In this document: one piece after another, positions 27,639 to 36,478 of the stretch | Layout: every line of letters starts with the position of its first letter | Position numbering within the stretch: position 1 is the first letter of the stretch | Position numbers and translations under genes: made by a program | Source of the DNA: Candidatus Coproplasma stercoravium | GTDB lineage: Bacteria > Bacillota > Clostridia > Christensenellales > Borkfalkiaceae | Direction: 5' to 3' | Assembly: GCA_018713165.1 (NCBI GenBank) | Contig: DVFR01000032.1 | Coordinates: 1-64,000, forward strand | DNA length: 64,000 bases | Notes under the pieces: model-generated | Database searches by the model: none | Told to the model about the DNA's origin: nothing | The model's input: the letters and a program-made list of their open reading frames with translations, nothing else

Positions 27639-30131
27639 TTATTTTATAAGTTTGGTGCGCATTGCGTTGAGCACGGCGATGAGCATCACGCCCACGTCGG
27701 CCACAACGGCGAGTATGAGCGGGAAATCCGGCACGGTTACGCCGAGCACCATCACCGCAAGTTTTATGACCAGCGAGCCGACGATGTTCTGGAAAACTAT
27801 GCGGCGCGTGCCCTTTGCAATCTTTTTGCCCTTGGGAAGAAGCTCGAGATTGTCGGTTACGAGCACTACGTCGCTCGCCTCTATGGCCGCGTCGGAGCCG
27901 ACTTTGCCCATCGACACGGCGCAGTCCGCCGCCGCCATTACGGGCGCGTCGTTTATGCCGTCGCCCACGTACACGAGCTTGCCGCGCTCTTTGAGCTTTT
28001 CCGCCGCTTCGAGCTTGCCGCCCGGAAGAAGCCCCGCCTCGAACCCGTCGAGCCCGACTTCGTTTGCCACGATTTCGGCGCGGGCGGGATTGTCGCCGGT
28101 GAGCATGGTGCAGTATGTCACGCCCTGCGCTTTGAGCTGTGCGATTGCCTCCTTCGCGCCCTGCTTTACCCCGTCGCCTATCTCGATGCTGCCGACATAT
28201 TCGCCGTTCAACGCCACATATATCACGGTGTATGCGCTCTGCACGGGCGAATAGCGCACTCCGTTTTCTTCCATAAGCTTTGCGTTGCCGCAGAGCAGAG
28301 TTTTGCCGTTTACGGTGCACTTTACGCCGCGCCCCGCAATCTCCTCCGCGTTTTCGGCGGTATATGCCGTGGGCGTTGAAGCAAACGCCGCGGCTATCGG
28401 GTGCGAGGAATATTTTTCGGCGGCCGCGGCGAGGGCGAGCGCATCTTCCGAACTGTATGCGCTCACCCTGAACGAACCTTCGGTTATGGTGCCCGTTTTA
28501 TCGAACGCCGCAACCGTCGCCTGCGCGAGTTCGTCTATGCACGTGGAGCCCTTTACGAGTATGCCGAAGCCTGCGCAGCGGCCTATGCCGCCGAAGTACG
28601 AAAGGGGCACGGATATGACGAGCGCGCACGGGCAGGAAATTACGAGGAAGGAGAGCGCCTTTTTAATCCACTCGGAGTAAGTCGCCCACACATATGCGCC
28701 GTTTACCGCGCAGATTATAGTGGGAACGAGCGCCGCAACGACGAGCGCCGCCGCGCACACCGCGGGGGTGTAGTACTTTGCAAACTTTGTTATGAACTTT
28801 TCGGGCTTAGCCTTTTTCGCGGTGGAATTTTCCACGAGGTCGAGTATCTTTGCGACGGCGGAATCGGCATACTTGCGGATAATGCGCACCTCGAGCACCT
28901 TGGAGATATTTATCGCGCCAGAGAGCACTTCCTGCCCCTCCTTTACGTCCATGGGGAGCGATTCGCCGTTTAAAGAGCGCATATCCAGCGAGCTTTCGCC
29001 CTTTACTATCACGCCGTCGGCGGGTATTTTTTCGCCCGCCTTAACCAGAATAACGTCGCCCGGCTCGAGCTCCTCGGGCTTTACGACTATCTGCCGCCCG
29101 TCCTTTAAAAGGGTGGCGCTCTCGCTCTTCAAATCCATGAGCTTGGTTATGGAATTGCGCGAAGAGCCGACGGCTATCGACTGCAAAAGTTCGCCTATCT
29201 GGTAAAGGAGCATTACCGCCACGCCCTCGTATATGCCGTCGCCCGAAACGACGCCTAATACTATCGCGGCGATTGAGGCTATCGTCATGAGGAAGTTTTC
29301 GTCGAAGATACGCCCCTTCGATATGTTTTTTGCGGTATTCCACAGTACTTCGTATCCGACCGAGAAGTACGAAACGGCGAACAGCGGATAGGAAATTATT
29401 ACGCCGACCTCGCCGCCGACGAGATTTAAAACGAGTGCGGGAATAAAGAAAACGACCGATACTATTATTAAAACAATCTCTTTTAAGTGTTGCTTAAAGA
29501 GGCTCTTCGGCTTCTGCTTTACGCTTGCCCCCTCCACAATTTCCACATCCTCGAAGTGGGAAATTTCGTACACTGCCTTATCGAACGCGGGGGCGCTTTC
29601 GCACTTCAAAATGACCGTCATGTTCATAAAGTCGACGGTGGCGCTCACACCCTCGAGTTTGTTGAGTATCTCCTCGAGCTCCCTGCCGCAGTTGGCGCAG
29701 CAGAGATTCTTTATCTTTATTCTGCGTTCGCCCGAAAGATTGCGCGACGAGGATTGGGCGTTTCCGCTCTCCCCTTCCCCGCCGTCGCATGTCTCCGCGC
29801 AACAGTGTTCGCGACCGTGTTCATGGCCGCAGCCGCACCCTTCATGCGAATGAGAATGCGCGCCGTGGTCGCGGCCGCAACCACATTCTTCATGCCCGTG
29901 CGAATGCGCGCCGCTCTCCTTGCCGTACTCCACCACCTTTACGTCCTCGAAGGAGTTACACCTCTTTGCAACCTCCTCCGCCACCTCGTCGCTCTCGCAC
30001 TCGAAGCGAACTTTCTGCGCCATAAAGTCGACGGAAGCGGAACTCACGCCCTTTACCTTTAAAATTATCTCCTCGAGCTCGGCGGCACACGCGGCGCAGT
30101 CGAGCCCTTCAAGTTTAAACGTTTTATTCAT
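27639..30131 (-). CDS. Zn/Cd/Pb-type P1B ATPase (CadA/ZntA-like)
   Basis: A heavy-metal efflux pump of 830 residues. Two HMA domains (GLDCAAC near residue 9; NLCCANC near residue 147) flank a His/Cys-rich segment with HSHGHEECGCG-type repeats. The membrane metal site is SCPCALV, the phosphorylation site DKTGTIT and the hinge GDGINDAPV. The CPC motif with a cognate SmtB-type repressor favours zinc, cadmium or lead over copper. The start overlaps the arsR stop by eight bases, so the two genes are coupled and share the metal-responsive promoter. Confidence 0.92.
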   Translation of the reverse strand: MNKTFKLEGLDCAACAAELEEIILKVKGVSSASVDFMAQKVRFECESDEVAEEVAKRCNSFEDVKVVEYGKESGAHSHGHEECGCGRDHGAHSHSHEGCGCGHEHGREHCCAETCDGGEGESGNAQSSSRNLSGERRIKIKNLCCANCGRELEEILNKLEGVSATVDFMNMTVILKCESAPAFDKAVYEISHFEDVEIVEGASVKQKPKSLFKQHLKEIVLIIVSVVFFIPALVLNLVGGEVGVIISYPLFAVSYFSVGYEVLWNTAKNISKGRIFDENFLMTIASIAAIVLGVVSGDGIYEGVAVMLLYQIGELLQSIAVGSSRNSITKLMDLKSESATLLKDGRQIVVKPEELEPGDVILVKAGEKIPADGVIVKGESSLDMRSLNGESLPMDVKEGQEVLSGAINISKVLEVRIIRKYADSAVAKILDLVENSTAKKAKPEKFITKFAKYYTPAVCAAALVVAALVPTIICAVNGAYVWATYSEWIKKALSFLVISCPCALVISVPLSYFGGIGRCAGFGILVKGSTCIDELAQATVAAFDKTGTITEGSFRVSAYSSEDALALAAAAEKYSSHPIAAAFASTPTAYTAENAEEIAGRGVKCTVNGKTLLCGNAKLMEENGVRYSPVQSAYTVIYVALNGEYVGSIEIGDGVKQGAKEAIAQLKAQGVTYCTMLTGDNPARAEIVANEVGLDGFEAGLLPGGKLEAAEKLKERGKLVYVGDGINDAPVMAAADCAVSMGKVGSDAAIEASDVVLVTDNLELLPKGKKIAKGTRRIVFQNIVGSLVIKLAVMVLGVTVPDFPLILAVVADVGVMLIAVLNAMRTKLIK

Positions 30132-30477
30132 CGCAGTGCAGGTGCTCCTTTGCCACGCGTATCATCGACATAATGTGTTCGTCATCCACCGAATACAGAA
30201 TGTTTTTGCCCGAGCGGCGGCTCTTTATAATTCTGTTGTCTTTAAGCGTTTTGAGCTGGTGCGAAACGGCGCTCTGGTTGCCCCCTACCGCTTTCGTGAT
30301 ATGCTCAACGCACAGCTCGCCCGCGGAGAGCGCGAGCAGAATTTTGAGACGCGAAGGCTCGCTTATCGCCTTGAACCGCGCCGCCATTACGGCTATCGCG
30401 TCGTCCGAAGGCATGGCGGCGAGCGCCGCCTTTATCACGCCCTCGTGTTCCTCGGGCGTTTCACAGACGTTTTTCAT
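30124..30477 (-). CDS. ArsR/SmtB-family metal-sensing repressor
   Basis: A 117-residue winged-helix protein (SEPSRLKILLALSAGELCVEHI, NQSAVSHQLKTLKDNRII). The last helix has DDEHIMSMIRVAKEHLHCDE, containing the D-x-H and H-x-H ligands of the alpha-5 zinc site known in SmtB and CzrA. The CadC-type ELCVC is ELCVE here, so a CadC alpha-3N site is incomplete and zinc sensing is the better guess. AAGGAGG precedes the ATG. It should release the operator when metal binds, allowing expression of the pump. Confidence 0.9.
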   Translation of the reverse strand: MKNVCETPEEHEGVIKAALAAMPSDDAIAVMAARFKAISEPSRLKILLALSAGELCVEHITKAVGGNQSAVSHQLKTLKDNRIIKSRRSGKNILYSVDDEHIMSMIRVAKEHLHCDE

Positions 30478-30494
30478 ACTGTCTGCCTCCTTAT

Positions 30495-30541
30495 ATATGA
30501 ATGATTAATCATATGATAATATATGTTTATGATTTTGTCAA
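30495..30541 (-). promoter_or_regulatory. Metal-responsive promoter and ArsR-type operator
   Basis: TTGACA (30541-30536), 17 bp, TATCAT (30518-30513). An inverted repeat ATATGA-N8-TCATAT (30495-30514), with ATGATTAATCAT inside it, overlaps the -10 region, as in SmtB/CzrA operators. Confidence 0.85.
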
Positions 30542-30587
30542 CCGTTTGGATAAAAATTTTTTGAACCCGAATTAATTTTTTTGGCGA

Positions 30588-30628
30588 AAAGAGCCGCCCG
30601 AACGCGTTTTGCGTTCGGGCGGCTCTTT
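30588..30628 (-). terminator. Terminator of the 171-residue membrane protein gene
   Basis: AAAGAGCCGCCCGAACGC pairs with its complement around a short loop, with flanking T residues in the minus direction. Confidence 0.85.
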
Positions 30629-30677
30629 AATTCGGATTCTGATTAAGTTTTAAAATCTTAATTTCAGGACATTGTCC

Positions 30678-31193
30678 TCAGCTCTTTACCGCCGCGAATA
30701 TGCCGACAAGTCCGGCAAGAGCGCCGCCTATCGAGGTGAGCCATGCGCCTATATAAGGCGTGTATGTTCCGCTTGCAAGTCCGCCTAAATCAACGCTGAC
30801 CTTATCGCAGAAAGTAAACGAAGTGATTATGCTTACCACGCCGCATACAACGCATACTATGGCGACAACCACAAGTATGAATCTGAAGAGCTTCCAACCG
30901 AGCACCTTGCATATGCCTGCAAGAATAGTCGTCGCCGCGGCAAGAATCGCCGTAAGTATAGCGAACGACGCCATTGCCTTGAACGCTCCTCCGATTTCGC
31001 CGTCAGCCTCGCCAAAGGTATCGAACAGGTCGGAGAGGTTTATTCCCTGTGCCTCAGATTCAATAAGCCCGCCGCCTGCCTGCGCGGTAAAACTTACCCA
31101 GTCGATGCATACGCCGACGATTGCGACGATGAGCATTACGAGCACGATGAGTATGGCAATAAATCCTACTTTACCGCCTTTGCTTTTAGACAT
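30678..31193 (-). CDS. Small four-TM membrane protein
   Basis: I use the ATG at 31193 (AGGAGG seven bases upstream), giving 171 residues. Hydrophobic segments lie near residues 11-33, 75-98, 105-130 and 148-168. A polar loop of about 40 residues between the first two (SEAQGINLSDLFDTFGEADGEI) is probably outside. I do not recognise the family. It has its own promoter and terminator. Confidence 0.75.
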   Translation of the reverse strand: MSKSKGGKVGFIAILIVLVMLIVAIVGVCIDWVSFTAQAGGGLIESEAQGINLSDLFDTFGEADGEIGGAFKAMASFAILTAILAAATTILAGICKVLGWKLFRFILVVVAIVCVVCGVVSIITSFTFCDKVSVDLGGLASGTYTPYIGAWLTSIGGALAGLVGIFAAVKS

Positions 31194-31265
31194 AAATTTC
31201 CTCCTTGACATTCGCGCATATTTTCAGCGCATTTTTATTGCAAGGGTTCTCCCTCACTTTCTTAG

Positions 31266-31294
31266 ATTATACAACGGCGCGACGGATAAGTCAA
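31266..31294 (-). promoter_or_regulatory. Promoter of the small membrane protein gene
   Basis: TTGACT (31294-31289), 17 bp, TATAAT (31271-31266). Confidence 0.8.
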
Positions 31295-31468
31295 GAAAAA
31301 TAAAAAAATTTAATTTTTTAAAAAAAGTTTACACCGCATTTAATCTGTCGGTTTTGCTCGTTTATTTCCCTTTTTTGGCTTAAAAATGCCCGTTTTTGCA
31401 TATTTCACAGCGCCAAAATAAAATATATTAATTATTTAATATTTAAATTAATTTGACAAAATAATAAT

Positions 31469-34360
31469 TCAATACCATTTTATCTCCACCCCGTCGTCGA
31501 ACGCGCCGCTCTTTAATTCGGCGCCTTCGGGCACTTTGGCATATATAAGCGACGAACAGCCGTAGAACGCGTCGTACCCCACATATTCAACTTCCGAAGG
31601 CAAAATAATTTGCGTGAGATACGTGCACCCGTTGAATGCCGAATCGCCGACTGTTTTCAGCGCGCAACCCTCTTCGAAGGTAACCGAAACAAGATACGGG
31701 CTTTCGTCACTGTCGTAGAAATAGAACATTGTCGCCGGAATACACGTTACGTTTTCGCCGACCACAAGCGTCATTCCGCCGCCGTCCATGCCTGCATACC
31801 CGAACGCATTATAAACAGATTCGATATATACCGCGTCGTATTCGATAGTTTCGAGCGCCCTGCAATGAGTGAAAGCCTCTTCGCCGATTTCGGTAACGCT
31901 TTCGGGTATGTTAACCGATTTGAGCGAGGTGCAGGCAAAGAATGCGCGCTCGCCGATAACTTCAATCTGTCCGCCGAGAACAACGGTTACGATATCTGCA
32001 TTGTTCCGGAAAGCGCCGTCCGAAATTTCGGTCACGGGAAGATTGAGATAATATGAGGGAATGATAAGTTCGTTTGAGGATATTCCCGCCTCAATTCCCG
32101 CAACTATATAATAACTGCCGTCCGCCGAAAGCTCGTAAATTATGCCCTCCGTCACCGAAAGCGCGGGGATAGTTTCGGTATATCCGCCGCCGCAGCGCGT
32201 ACAGGTATATATGACGTATCCGTCCTCGTCGGCGGTAGGCTCCTTCCTTTCGCTCTCCGCGAAGTCGTGACCGAGCGCAGGCTCGCCCTCTTCGGTGTAG
32301 CTATAGCCGCACACCGTGCAAACATAATCTGTATATCCCGCGTTTTCGCAAGTGGCTGAATGGTTGGTTGCGTCATATGTATGCTCCGATTTGGCGATGG
32401 ATTGTTCTTCGGTTTTACCGCACCCGTCGCGCAGACAGCTGCGCACTTCCAAACCCTCCTCTTCGCAGGTGGGTTCTTTTACGGTAATCCAATCGCCGTA
32501 ATCGTGCCCGAGCGCTTCTACCGGCGTATCTTCGTATTCGTCGCCGCACAGTTCGCATCTGTGCAGAGTATAGCCGTCGCTTTCACATGTGGGCGACACG
32601 ATAGTTGCCGCATATTCATGCTCCAATCGCGATATTGTGCGCTCTTCCGTCGCTCCGCAGCGCGTACATTCGCGCGACTCTATCCCTTCCTCCTCACAGC
32701 TCGGCTGCGAAATTGTTTCCCAACTGCCGAAATTATGCCCGAGCGGGTCGGTTTCATTCACTTCAAAATAGTCGCAAAACTCGCAGGTTATCTCAATAAG
32801 TCCGCCGTTTTCACAGTCTGCGGGATATAACACCGTCTCTGTGAGGGTATGCCCCGACGGAGCAGTATAGGAACCCTCCTCTATCTCTTCATAGTCGCAG
32901 CGCGAACAGATTATTTTAGTATATCCCGACGAGGAACAAGTGGGAAGCACCACCTCCTCGTGCAATTCATGCCCGAGCGGGTCGCTCTCTTCGCGGTAAC
33001 CGTTATGGCAGTTTTCACATTCATAATATGTATAACCGCCCGTCGTACAGGTCGCCGCAACCGACTCCGCCGCGCTGTAAACATGGTCGGCAGGGTCAGA
33101 AATTACTACGCTGTAACTGTCGCCGCAGCGGGTGCAGTTATAGTGCTCGGTTTCACCCTGCAAACAGGTGGCAGGCTCGTTCGTTACGGCATAGTCGTGC
33201 CCCAATGCTTCGATTTCGGTACGAAAACTGTCGCCGCAATAGCGGCAGGCATACTCCCCGTAGCCGGCTTCAGTACAGGTCGCCTTTAAAAAATCATTGA
33301 GTATATAGTCGTGTTCGAGCGGCTCGGAAACAGTTTCGCTGTAGCTGTACCCGCAGCTATCGCAGATGTAATTGTTTATCTCCCCGTGCCCGCAAGTGGC
33401 CTCTTCGGTATAAACGCTGTAACTGTGTCCCGTTGCAGGCAATTCGCCCAGCTCATACGCGTTGCACGCGCTGCAATAGCGTATTTTTTCGCCGTCTGAC
33501 GTACATGAAGGCTCGGTCACCGTTACCCACTCTCCGAAAGCATGACCAGTCGCCTCGGTTATGGTGCTCTCATCTATATAGGAACTGCCGCACGCCGTAC
33601 AGGTATACTCGGTATATCCGTCCGCGGTGCAGGTCGGCTCCGTAACCGTCGCAACATAGTCGTGCTCTTTTTTATCTATCGTCTCCCACTCGGTGTAGCT
33701 GCAGTTAACGCAGCCACGCACCTTTTCGCCCTCATGTTCGCAGGTTGAATCGGTGACAATTTCCCATTCGCCCAGCTCGTGCGGCAGAGTATCCGTATAC
33801 GACTGCTCGTCAATGTACCCCTCGCCGCAGGCGGAACAGATATATTCGGTATAGCCTTCCTCGCTGCACGTCGGCGAAACGGTATGCGCTTCGTAGCTAT
33901 GCCCCGCGGCAGGAACGGCAAGCTCTTCGGAAGTTACCTCGACCGCCGCGCCGCTGTCGGCAAAATACAAGCCGCAGTCCGCACAGTACCAGTATTCACC
34001 GACGCCGCTTTCGGTGCAGGTTGCGGGAACTTCGGCATAGTAAACAAGATTGTGCTCATGCTGTGAATCGTCGCCGCCCTGCGAGGGAATGTCGGAAGAA
34101 TCATCGTCAGAGCCTCCTTCATCTCCGCCATCCCCGTCGGAACCGCCGCCATCACCGCCCGTATCCGAATCGCCACTCTCGTCGCCGCTGCCGCCGTCGG
34201 GCTGTTCGCCTTCATCGGGCAATTCGTCATCGTCGTCCGGCGCAACGATGTCCGGGTCGTCAGTCGGCAGACTTTCGACGGCGGTGCATGCAGACAAAGA
34301 AAATGCCGACGCTGCAACAGCGACGGCTGTTAATAAAATGAGTATTGATTTTTTGCTCAT
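31469..34360 (-). CDS. Surface lipoprotein with 16 CxxC repeats and BspA-type leucine-rich repeats
   Basis: The start at 34360 has AAAGGAG nine bases upstream; the product has 963 residues. The signal peptide ends in the lipobox LSAC (cysteine near residue 25), so it is a lipoprotein on the outer face of the membrane. A Ser/Gly/Asp/Glu-rich spacer (about 30-95) leads to 16 units of about 40 residues of the form PTC-x5-GYTEYTCTACG; the last lacks the first cysteine. The C-terminal 190 residues are LRR_5-type repeats (AFRNNADIVTVVLGGQ, AFFACTSLKSVNIPESVTEIG). Such proteins are thought to bind host or neighbour surfaces; that is inference from the family. Confidence 0.88.
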   Translation of the reverse strand: MSKKSILILLTAVAVAASAFSLSACTAVESLPTDDPDIVAPDDDDELPDEGEQPDGGSGDESGDSDTGGDGGGSDGDGGDEGGSDDDSSDIPSQGGDDSQHEHNLVYYAEVPATCTESGVGEYWYCADCGLYFADSGAAVEVTSEELAVPAAGHSYEAHTVSPTCSEEGYTEYICSACGEGYIDEQSYTDTLPHELGEWEIVTDSTCEHEGEKVRGCVNCSYTEWETIDKKEHDYVATVTEPTCTADGYTEYTCTACGSSYIDESTITEATGHAFGEWVTVTEPSCTSDGEKIRYCSACNAYELGELPATGHSYSVYTEEATCGHGEINNYICDSCGYSYSETVSEPLEHDYILNDFLKATCTEAGYGEYACRYCGDSFRTEIEALGHDYAVTNEPATCLQGETEHYNCTRCGDSYSVVISDPADHVYSAAESVAATCTTGGYTYYECENCHNGYREESDPLGHELHEEVVLPTCSSSGYTKIICSRCDYEEIEEGSYTAPSGHTLTETVLYPADCENGGLIEITCEFCDYFEVNETDPLGHNFGSWETISQPSCEEEGIESRECTRCGATEERTISRLEHEYAATIVSPTCESDGYTLHRCELCGDEYEDTPVEALGHDYGDWITVKEPTCEEEGLEVRSCLRDGCGKTEEQSIAKSEHTYDATNHSATCENAGYTDYVCTVCGYSYTEEGEPALGHDFAESERKEPTADEDGYVIYTCTRCGGGYTETIPALSVTEGIIYELSADGSYYIVAGIEAGISSNELIIPSYYLNLPVTEISDGAFRNNADIVTVVLGGQIEVIGERAFFACTSLKSVNIPESVTEIGEEAFTHCRALETIEYDAVYIESVYNAFGYAGMDGGGMTLVVGENVTCIPATMFYFYDSDESPYLVSVTFEEGCALKTVGDSAFNGCTYLTQIILPSEVEYVGYDAFYGCSSLIYAKVPEGAELKSGAFDDGVEIKWY

Positions 34361-34396
34361 GTTTGCACACTCCTTTGTAAAAAATTGCGCGTGCAT

Positions 34397-34740
34397 GTGC
34401 CTATTCCCTGCGCCTGAATGCCTTTACACGCGCTTACCGCAACATTATATCAGTATAACTATAATAATTACAAGCAATTTTGAGGTCAAATTTCCAACAA
34501 AACCATATTTTTACTGTATGCACAAAAAATTTTTATTTAAAACAGAAGCTTAAACCCGGAACATTGCCATTGCAAAACACCGTTGTAAAATATTTAACTA
34601 CACCCGTTGCACCGGTTTTGAAATGTTATTTTACATAAAACTTAAACAATTACAAGTTTTATATTCAAAACAATGCCATTCTGCAATGTTTTAATTGCGT
34701 TTATACTAAATATAACTATGCTGAAGGGGCGGCTTTCCGC
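34397..34740. other. AT-rich intergenic region, no gene seen
   Basis: Upstream of the lipoprotein gene. The short ORFs lack ribosome sites. It must include the lipoprotein promoter, which I could not fix with confidence. Confidence 0.5.
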
Positions 34741-34760
34741 ATGCACCGAGTCTTTACACC

Positions 34761-34793
34761 AAAAAAGCGGGCAGCAAAAGCCGCCCGCTTTTT
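34761..34793 (-). terminator. Terminator of pgi
   Basis: AAAGCGGGC / GCCCGCTTT stem with T6 in the minus direction, 23 bases after the stop. Confidence 0.85.
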
Positions 34794-34815
34794 ATCTGAC
34801 ATAATTTATATACAA

Positions 34816-36255
34816 TCAAACGATGTACTTCGAATCGAGTTCGGGAGCCGAGTCGATTTCGGCCTTCTTTGCCTCGTAGCCCTTTTTGCCGAGGAGGGCG
34901 AACGTTGCTTTTTTGCCGTTCTCCACGCCGGGCTGGTTGAAGGTATTTATGTTGAGCATTGCGCCCGCATACGCCGTCTGGAGTTCGAGCAGGAACATGA
35001 GCTGACCCATTGTAAACGCGTTTACTTCGGGTACGTGAATGGTATAGTTCATTCTGCCCGCGCGCATGAGCGCATACGCCGTTGCCTTGTTTTCGGCCTG
35101 AATGAGCTCCTGCATGGTGTGCCCGCCGAGGAAGCCGACGTCGGGAATATCTTCACAGCCGTGAGGTATGGGCATTTCGCAGGCGTATTTGCCGACGGAG
35201 ATAAAGGTTATAACCTTATCGTAGGGCCCCTCGATATACAGCTGAACCTGCGAGTGCTGGTCGGTAACGCCGAGGCTCTTTACGGGAGTGGTGCCGGCGT
35301 TTACCACATTGCCCTCATAGTCCTCCTGCTTGCCGATGCTTTCAGCCCAAAGCTGGCAGTACCAGTCGGAAAGAAGGCGAAGATTGTCGCAATAAGGCAT
35401 CATAACGTGTATATTTTTGCCATGCTTCATGGTTATGTACATGAGCGCCGCGCACGCAAGAGCGGGGTTGGAAGAAATGCTGGGCTTGTTGCAGATGCTG
35501 TCCATAAATGCAGCGCCTGCAAGCATACCCTTTATATCTATGCCGAGAACGGCTGCGGGAAGGAGTCCCACGGGACAGAGCTCTGAGAACCTGCCGCCCA
35601 CACCGTCGGGAAGGACGTATTTTTTTATCTTTCCGCCGAAAGACTGGTCAATCTTTATGAGGTTGCCGCGGCTTGCGTCGGTCGTGAATATCATATTGCG
35701 CGACAAATCTACGCCCGCCTTGGTTAAAATATCGGAGATGATGAGATACTGGGTCATCGTCTCGGAAGTGGCGCCCGACTTTGAAATTACGTTGAAGCAT
35801 GTCTTTTCGGGCTCTATGACGTCGAGAAGCGCCTTCATGCGCACGGGGTCAACGTTGTCCTCCACATAGAACTTGGGAGCGCCGCCGCGCGCCTTGGAAT
35901 TGAGTTCGTTGTGATGAAGATGGCAGAGCGCGTTGAACACCATCGAAGGGCCGAGAGCGCTGCCGCCGATGCCGAGAACGACGAAATACTTGAAGTTTTT
36001 GCGCACTTCCTTTGCCGTGGCGATTATGTCGGCAACGATTTCGTTCTGGTTGTAGGGAAGTTCCGTCCAGCCCATAAAGAGCTCGTCCCTGCCGCGGTTT
36101 TCGGCGACGTACTTAAACGCCTCCTCCGCCTTTCCCTTCAACGCCCTCAGCTCGGAATCCTTGATTCCCCTTTCGCCGAGGAACTTCGACATCATATTGT
36201 TATAATCTACGGTGACGCGCATGGATTTGCGCCATTCCTTTGTTTTGTAACCCAT
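34816..36255 (-). CDS. pgi: Glucose-6-phosphate isomerase
   Basis: Interconverts glucose-6-phosphate and fructose-6-phosphate. Family motifs are VLGIGGSALGP, VISKSGATSET, DGVGGRFSELCPVGLLPAAV (read as adjoining pieces) and LGVTDQHSQVQLYIEGP. At 479 residues it is of normal bacterial length. GGAGG lies six bases before the ATG. It is a single-gene unit with a strong promoter and terminator. Confidence 0.96.
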   Translation of the reverse strand: MGYKTKEWRKSMRVTVDYNNMMSKFLGERGIKDSELRALKGKAEEAFKYVAENRGRDELFMGWTELPYNQNEIVADIIATAKEVRKNFKYFVVLGIGGSALGPSMVFNALCHLHHNELNSKARGGAPKFYVEDNVDPVRMKALLDVIEPEKTCFNVISKSGATSETMTQYLIISDILTKAGVDLSRNMIFTTDASRGNLIKIDQSFGGKIKKYVLPDGVGGRFSELCPVGLLPAAVLGIDIKGMLAGAAFMDSICNKPSISSNPALACAALMYITMKHGKNIHVMMPYCDNLRLLSDWYCQLWAESIGKQEDYEGNVVNAGTTPVKSLGVTDQHSQVQLYIEGPYDKVITFISVGKYACEMPIPHGCEDIPDVGFLGGHTMQELIQAENKATAYALMRAGRMNYTIHVPEVNAFTMGQLMFLLELQTAYAGAMLNINTFNQPGVENGKKATFALLGKKGYEAKKAEIDSAPELDSKYIV

Positions 36256-36305
36256 ACATTTCCTCCGAATTATTTTAAAGCGGCGCGCCGCGCCGTCCTT
36301 TTTAT

Positions 36306-36334
36306 ATTATAAGGCAATTTGACGGCATAGTCAA
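36306..36334 (-). promoter_or_regulatory. Promoter of pgi
   Basis: TTGACT (36334-36329), 17 bp, TATAAT (36311-36306). Confidence 0.85.
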
Positions 36335-36433
36335 TAGCCAAATTGAATTTTAAGAGCTGTTTTTTGTAAAAAAATACGCATTTATTATCTTTTGCCGCCC
36401 TTTCGGCGCGCGCATGCATATGAAAACGACAGG

Positions 36434-36470
36434 AAGCGCCCGCGCGCAAAAGTTTTGCGCGCGGGCGCTT
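36434..36470 (-). terminator. Terminator of the pilin-like gene
   Basis: AAGCGCCCGCGCGCAAAA pairs with its complement almost without a loop, nine bases after the stop codon. Confidence 0.75.
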
Positions 36471-36478
36471 ATTGTCTA

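Noticed and set aside
34050-34553. Ser/Pro-rich 167-codon ORF
   Set aside because: Antisense of the Asp/Gly/Ser spacer of the lipoprotein.
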